A stretch of DNA of 27,834 nt from Pelargonium nanum (lineage: Eukaryota > Streptophyta > Magnoliopsida > Geraniales > Geraniaceae), in the NCBI GenBank assembly GCA_036897485.1, contig JAYMTF010000959.1, positions 1 to 27,834 of the forward strand, written 5' to 3'. A model generated the notes under the pieces. That model worked only from the letters and a program-made list of their open reading frames with translations, was not told the DNA's origin and searched no databases. How positions within the stretch are numbered: the first letter of the stretch is position 1; each line of letters opens with the position of its first letter. Shown here in pieces: positions 24,901 to 27,834 of the stretch. The position numbers and the translations under genes were made by a program.

Positions 24901-26834
24901 TTTGGAGTCTGATTACATATGATCTCTTACATACGTTTCAGCATATAGAATATACTTTTGACCAAGTCCCTTTACATAAACAGGTGTTTCAAGGGACGGC
25001 CTTTACAATGATTTATTTTTTCGTTGTAGGGGTATAACCATCTCTTGTTGCCTTACCTTTATGTTACACTTCCCAAATATATGACTCCAAAATTATCTTT
25101 GAAAATTTTATTTTGTTATAAGTTTGTTCTGTAGTTCCTATTATCATTAAGTTGATAGATAGCTATTCTTTGCTTGAGTAAAATATAGCCTCGCATTTCG
25201 ACATACTATTTTATTGCTTTTGTTTTGATCTTACAGCTATACCTGTTGAATAATCCTTTTTTTTTTCCCGCTTAACATGATAACATTTGAATCATCTACA
25301 TAAAGACTTCCTCATTTGAAAAGATCCTTATTATTATGCTTGTAGAAAGACATTCAGAGCTACGTTAAAAATCTTATGTTATGTCTTGAGGTTAATATAT
25401 TTTGATTGATGAATTTGTTTTACAGCTTCTGATATCAGGTTCACTTGACTCCTTGGATGTTGATGATCTGCGGGTCCACACAAATTATGCTGGTGGCTAT
25501 CATAGTGTAAGATATTTAATTTATTTTGTCATGTGGAATGTGTTTAATCTGGACATTTATGGTACTATAGTGATGCCATCTTGGTTTTTGATCTTGCTTC
25601 AGATGTTCTCATTTTTTTATTCTTGTTAAAATGGTAGCATGTGCTTTCCAGCTAGGGCTATGCATTAGGCCTCTAATTTTTTTTGTCGCTATTTTTGGAT
25701 TGCTACCCCATATGTGTATTATAGTCCTTGGCCGTTTGAATGGAAGGCAGTGCATTACAAAGATACATATATGTACCTCAAATTTACGTTATTTGGTCCC
25801 TATGAAAATGGGATATTTGATTCTTTTGTAGTGATTCATTTTGTACAGATGTTTTCCATAAAAAAATCTTACTAGATTCCTGAGGAAATTGCAAACTCAT
25901 CTTTAATTTTTGTTTTGGCAGGAGCACCATGTCATTCAGATGTTCTGGGAGGTTCTGAAAAGTTTTTCACTGGAGAATCAAAAGAAATTTCTGAAGTGAG
26001 TTTTATTACTTTATATTATCTGTAATTAGGGCCGTTGACTGTTTGTAGATGTTTTGCTTTAAACCACGTTGAACCTCAGAAAGACAATAATTGTAAGTTC
26101 ATTCTTTTCAGGTTTGCCACTGGCTGCTCTCGGGGACCGCTTCTTGGATTCAAATATCTTGAGCCTATATTTTGCATACAAAGGTGACAGTGATGTGCCT
26201 GATGGCAAAGTTTAATCTAGTAAAAGTGAATGTGGAAATTGATTCACCGGTTTAGAAAGTTTAGACTTAACTCCTTGTATGACAATCTGCTGGACTCGTT
26301 TTACAGGACTGCAGGCAGTTCTAATGAAGAAGCTGTTGATAGATTGCCAACATCAGCTACTTGCATGAATCTCTTGAAACTTCCACCATATAGAAGGTTT
26401 GTCCATCTCCTAGCATCTATTTGTTAGCATAGAAGGTTTTGGATTATTTTCTAAAGTTCCCCATTTAGTGGTAGTTTTGAATATACCTGGCAATGCGGGC
26501 CACAATGTTTTTATCGGTAAACTTTTTGTCAGTTCCAACGTATCTCGCCATTTAGTGGAAAATGTTAGAACTGATAATTAGTTGTAAAATACGAAGCATG
26601 AGGTTTTTTTCTTTTTCACCCGACCCACTTAATGTCCGCAGCCCGAATTGCCTGCTATAGCTTTGAGTGACATGAGAGAATCTGTTAGTGCGTAAATTAA
26701 GTAAGCTGTTTCATGTTTGCATCTCGATTGTGCTATGCATTCATCTTCTTAATGTGTCTGAATTCAGCAAAGAACAATTGGAGTCGAAGTTGCTATACGC
26801 GATAAATGCAGAAGCTGGTTTTGATTTAAGCTAA
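12964..26834 (+). CDS. UPL6: HECT E3 ubiquitin ligase, UPL6 orthologue (26 exons)
   Basis: The enzyme takes ubiquitin from an E2 onto its HECT cysteine and passes it to substrate lysines. Coding exons: 12964-13122, 13959-14056, 14186-14313, 15134-15245, 15586-15763, 18023-18205, 18499-18681, 19172-19250, 19401-19519, 19639-19943, 20105-20201, 20445-20588, 20931-21014, 21110-21196, 21347-21487, 21648-21773, 22519-22617, 22991-23058, 23767-23833, 24201-24371, 24473-24562, 25426-25506, 25922-25995, 26112-26183, 26307-26396, 26768-26834. They sum to 3102 nt, giving 1033 residues, close to the roughly 1030 of Arabidopsis UPL6 as I recall it. All introns are GT-AG and all phases agree. The protein begins MFFSGDPSTRKRVDLGGRS, as in UPL6. 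The IQ motif (residues about 48-60) is split by intron 1. The middle, residues about 85-650, is the family-specific helical part. The HECT domain is about 690-1033, with catalytic Cys1001 in ATCMNLLKLPPY, and the protein ends AEAGFDLS. The start is fixed by homology. The GTTATT donor of intron 16 is weak but required by the protein. The human relatives with IQ plus HECT are UBE3B and UBE3C. Confidence 0.96.
13123..13958 (+). other. UPL6 intron 1
   Basis: This 836-bp phase-0 intron separates IQ-motif residues KIQ from KCFRGR. It carries a two-copy 41-bp duplication and, around 13440-13570, words such as TTTGATTACC and AATGGGTAATG that recall old hAT-type MITEs. First introns of plant housekeeping genes can enhance expression, but nothing in this sequence proves that here. 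Confidence 0.8.
13575..13656. repeat. 41-bp tandem duplication in intron 1
   Basis: CATTAGCTGAAGTTTTTTGT at 13575 recurs as CATTAGCTTAAGTTTCTTGT at 13616, each followed by TGCAAGG. The two copies are exactly 41 bp apart with several substitutions. Confidence 0.75.
14314..15133 (+). other. UPL6 intron 3
   Basis: This 820-bp intron holds a short GTGTGTGTGT run near 14387 and T-rich spacer. I see no gene or structured repeat in it. The open frames near 14161-14397 and 14925-15122 are shadows of exon 3 or chance. Confidence 0.7.
15425..15446. repeat. (AT)11 microsatellite in intron 4
   Basis: Perfect AT run of 22 bases, likely length-variable between individuals. Confidence 0.9.
16864..17126 (+). 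mobile_element. TRIM-like miniature LTR retroelement, non-autonomous
   Basis: Two short direct repeats, about 57 bp (16864 to about 16920) and 71 bp (17056-17126), share a TGNTAG start and an AATAAATATTGG core followed by CTATCAA; the 3' copy ends in CA. A TGGTAT-type primer-binding site (initiator-Met tRNA type) directly follows the left repeat. A purine-rich GAAGGGACG lies just before the right repeat. The five bases on each side, AATGA and AAAGA, look like an aged target duplication. The inner part is about 135 bp and codes for nothing; its AGTTCGAGTCC word resembles a tRNA T-arm. The layout is that of a terminal-repeat retrotransposon in miniature (TRIM). It appears structurally whole but old, given the clear divergence between its two repeats. 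It sits in the sense direction of the gene. Confidence 0.65.
17713..17941. repeat. 114-bp tandem duplication in intron 5
   Basis: GACTGATTTACGAAC at 17713 recurs as GACTGATTTATGAAC at 17827. Both copies then carry AAATTTGGTGATATT, ATTATAAGC, a GCCTTT word and GATCTCAATTTTGCATTTT in the same order. By eye the copies agree at about four bases in five, so the duplication is old. Confidence 0.8.
20706..20770. repeat. Inverted repeat in a G+C-rich spot of intron 12
   Basis: GATCCCCCGG at 20706-20715 faces CCGGGAGATC at 20761-20770, pairing nine of ten bases across a 45-base loop. The loop itself has several CATG words. The spot is much richer in G+C than the rest of the introns. Confidence 0.5.
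21774..22518 (+). other. UPL6 intron 16
   Basis: This 745-bp intron has a GTTATT donor, weaker than the plant consensus, and a CATCTAG acceptor. No repeat or gene was seen inside it. Confidence 0.7.
23352..23580. mobile_element. Probable small MITE in intron 18
   Basis: The left end GCCTTTGGGAACTTGGATTTG and the reverse complement of the right end, GCCTTTCATTTGAAATGCTGG continuing into ATTTGAGGGAAATTAG, are loosely alike. The inside is full of GGATTTGA, GAATTTGAAAT and their complements. Such GGATTTGAATTTGAAA-rich, 200-300 bp palindromic elements are common plant MITEs of hAT or Harbinger type. GGTT lies at the left edge and one base beyond the right edge and could be part of a target duplication. 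Family assignment is uncertain. Confidence 0.4.
24563..25425 (+). other. UPL6 intron 21
   Basis: 863-bp AT-rich intron with a T-run near 25255-25266; nothing else recognisable. Other introns over 300 bp (4, 7, 12, 17, 19, 22, 25) also hold no gene. Confidence 0.7.
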
Positions 26835-27316
26835 TGGATCAACTATGTGCTATCTGGACTAAATGCTATGTGATTCAATGTCCATTGGGGAAACGGAAAA
26901 CCATCGCACCTTCAGTCAGTGATGTCATGGAGCTGCACAGGAAAGTGGGCTGAAGATTGGAGAAATAGCGACGCAACCAAGGCTGAAAACAATAGTATTG
27001 TAGATAACTCAAATGCCTGGTCAACCATTGGATACATAGATTACATGTACATATGTGGCATTAATAGATGCCAGCTTGTTGAGGGTTTATACGACGTGCG
27101 GGACCCTCGTATGAGTGGGTCCTGTGACGATGAAACATTTGTAGAACTCATTAACTTTTTGTTTGCCCAAGATTAAGACATTCCCTTGTAAGTAGTTAAA
27201 CTGAAATGTTTTTTTTCCCCCTCTCTACTTTGCATATGCAGTTTGCAATTGAGGATGTGATTTGCTGTTCAGGTTATTATTGATGCAATGTACATCAATA
27301 CATGCATAATTTGAAA
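26835..27316 (+). other. Probable 3' untranslated region of UPL6
   Basis: The sequence follows the TAA at 26832-26834. It contains an 84-codon frame from an ATG at 26922 to 27176 that I take as chance: it has no recognised domain and sits in an expected 3' UTR. T-rich and TTGTAA words near 27187-27220 could be far-upstream poly(A) elements. Confidence 0.55.
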
Positions 27317-27418
27317 CCTAAAATGTTAATGTCTTAGTTACAAGATGTTTTTCACTACAATAAATGTCCTAAAATGTTAATGTCTTTGCTACAAGATGTT
27401 TTTCACTACAATAAATGT
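27317..27418. repeat. 51-bp tandem duplication downstream of UPL6
   Basis: Two copies, 27317-27367 and 27368-27418, start at CCTAAAATGTTAATGTCTT and differ at only two positions (TTAGTT against TTTGCT). The near identity points to a recent duplication. Confidence 0.9.
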
Positions 27419-27436
27419 CTTCAGTCCACTAATAAA
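27359..27436 (+). terminator. Cluster of AATAAA poly(A)-signal-like motifs
   Basis: AATAAA occurs at 27359-27364 and, through the 51-bp duplication, at 27410-27415, and again at 27431-27436. Any of these could serve as the near-upstream element for cleavage of the UPL6 transcript. Plant poly(A) signals are loose, so cleavage could also lie nearer the stop codon. Confidence 0.35.
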
Positions 27437-27781
27437 TATCTGCAAAACACAATATAATTGCCTTGGGAAGTTATTTGTTTGAAATCCATTTATGTACTTG
27501 AGGTAAATTGTCTTTATCACTATTGACATAAAAACTTTGCCTCAAAATGAGTTTTCTTTTCTATGATAAATTAGTATCCCTAAAATTTATTACGAGTGTC
27601 TTAGAGAATAGAAGAGAGTGTAAACACAAACTTCTCTATAATTTTTCTCAAAATAGTAAAGACGACACTAGCCATATTACGTATTCATGATTACAACTGA
27701 ACCAAAAGGCATCAATGTTTCCAAAAACTCTAGCAATATATAGACCTAAGGTATAATAATATTTCAAAATCTTGTCTTATA
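27437..27781. other. AT-rich intergenic DNA after UPL6
   Basis: No gene or repeat seen in this stretch, which ends at the TA target dinucleotide of the Stowaway end. Confidence 0.5.
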
Positions 27782-27834
27782 CTCCCTCCGTCCCAAAATG
27801 AGTGTCCTGTTTGTCTAAATTTTTTGTCCCAAAA
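27782..27834. mobile_element. Stowaway-type MITE, left end, cut by window edge
   Basis: Directly after a TA at 27780-27781 comes CTCCCTCCGTCCCAAAATGA, the classic terminal inverted repeat of plant Stowaway MITEs (Tc1/mariner superfamily, TA target). The right end lies beyond the window, so length and completeness are unknown. Confidence 0.9.

Larger units (their letters stand above)
21452..26831 (+). other. HECT catalytic domain, exons 15 to 26
   Basis: From MSALSEEDLRGL (residue about 688) onward the protein is a complete HECT domain. The N-lobe contains IRVTFINELGVEEAGIDGGG (about 700-719), then HEQHLQFFHFLG, PELYRHLIFLK, and VTNENVITFIHLVANHR. The hinge region NEHELQLLISGS precedes the C-lobe, which holds NYAGGY, FWEVL, TGCSRGPLLGF and the thioester site LPTSATCMNLLKLPPY. 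The catalytic Cys codon TGC lies at 26362-26364. Nothing essential appears to be missing. Confidence 0.93.

Noticed and set aside
1-27834. CRISPR array, bacterial operon or multi-gene defence system
   Set aside because: The window is plant nuclear DNA with one spliced gene; no regular short repeat-spacer pattern or clustered bacterial-type frames exist.

Overview
The window is nuclear DNA of a flowering plant, most likely a eudicot. It is AT-rich, holds one intron-rich gene with ordinary GT-AG introns, and is sprinkled with small plant-type repeats (Stowaway, foldback MITE-like and TRIM-like elements). The species cannot be fixed from the sequence.

The only gene I can support is a complete HECT-type E3 ubiquitin ligase on the + strand, the orthologue of Arabidopsis UPL6. 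I rebuilt 26 coding exons from 12964 to 26834. All junction phases agree, and the spliced frame runs 1033 codons plus TAA without interruption. It starts with a UPL6-type N terminus, has an IQ motif across the exon 1/2 junction, and ends in a HECT domain whose catalytic Cys is about residue 1001. The protein should accept ubiquitin from an E2 on that Cys and pass it to substrate lysines.

Bases 1 to about 12550 are intergenic and I see no intact gene there. They hold a 73-codon coding-like remnant without a start (5085-5306), a degenerate repeat rich in GTGTC/ACACGA words (about 5420-6010), a G+C-richer tandem array of about 150-bp units (about 7200-7895), a long foldback MITE-like element (about 8640-9326) with a separate hairpin beside it, two weak SINE candidates, and several short duplications. 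A pyrimidine-rich 5' leader with a CACGTCAC motif precedes the start codon.

Inside the gene, intron 5 (2.26 kb) is the main landing site for repeats. It holds a TRIM-like miniature LTR element (16864-17126) and a 114-bp tandem duplication (17713-17941). Intron 18 holds a probable small MITE. Intron 8 has two in-phase donors 9 bp apart.

Downstream of the stop lie a 3' untranslated region, a 51-bp tandem duplication that copies an AATAAA motif, and the left end of a Stowaway MITE cut by the window edge. I found no convincing new multi-gene system. The best second looks are the 150-bp array, the miniature LTR element, the orphan coding fragment, and the duplicated poly(A)-signal block.
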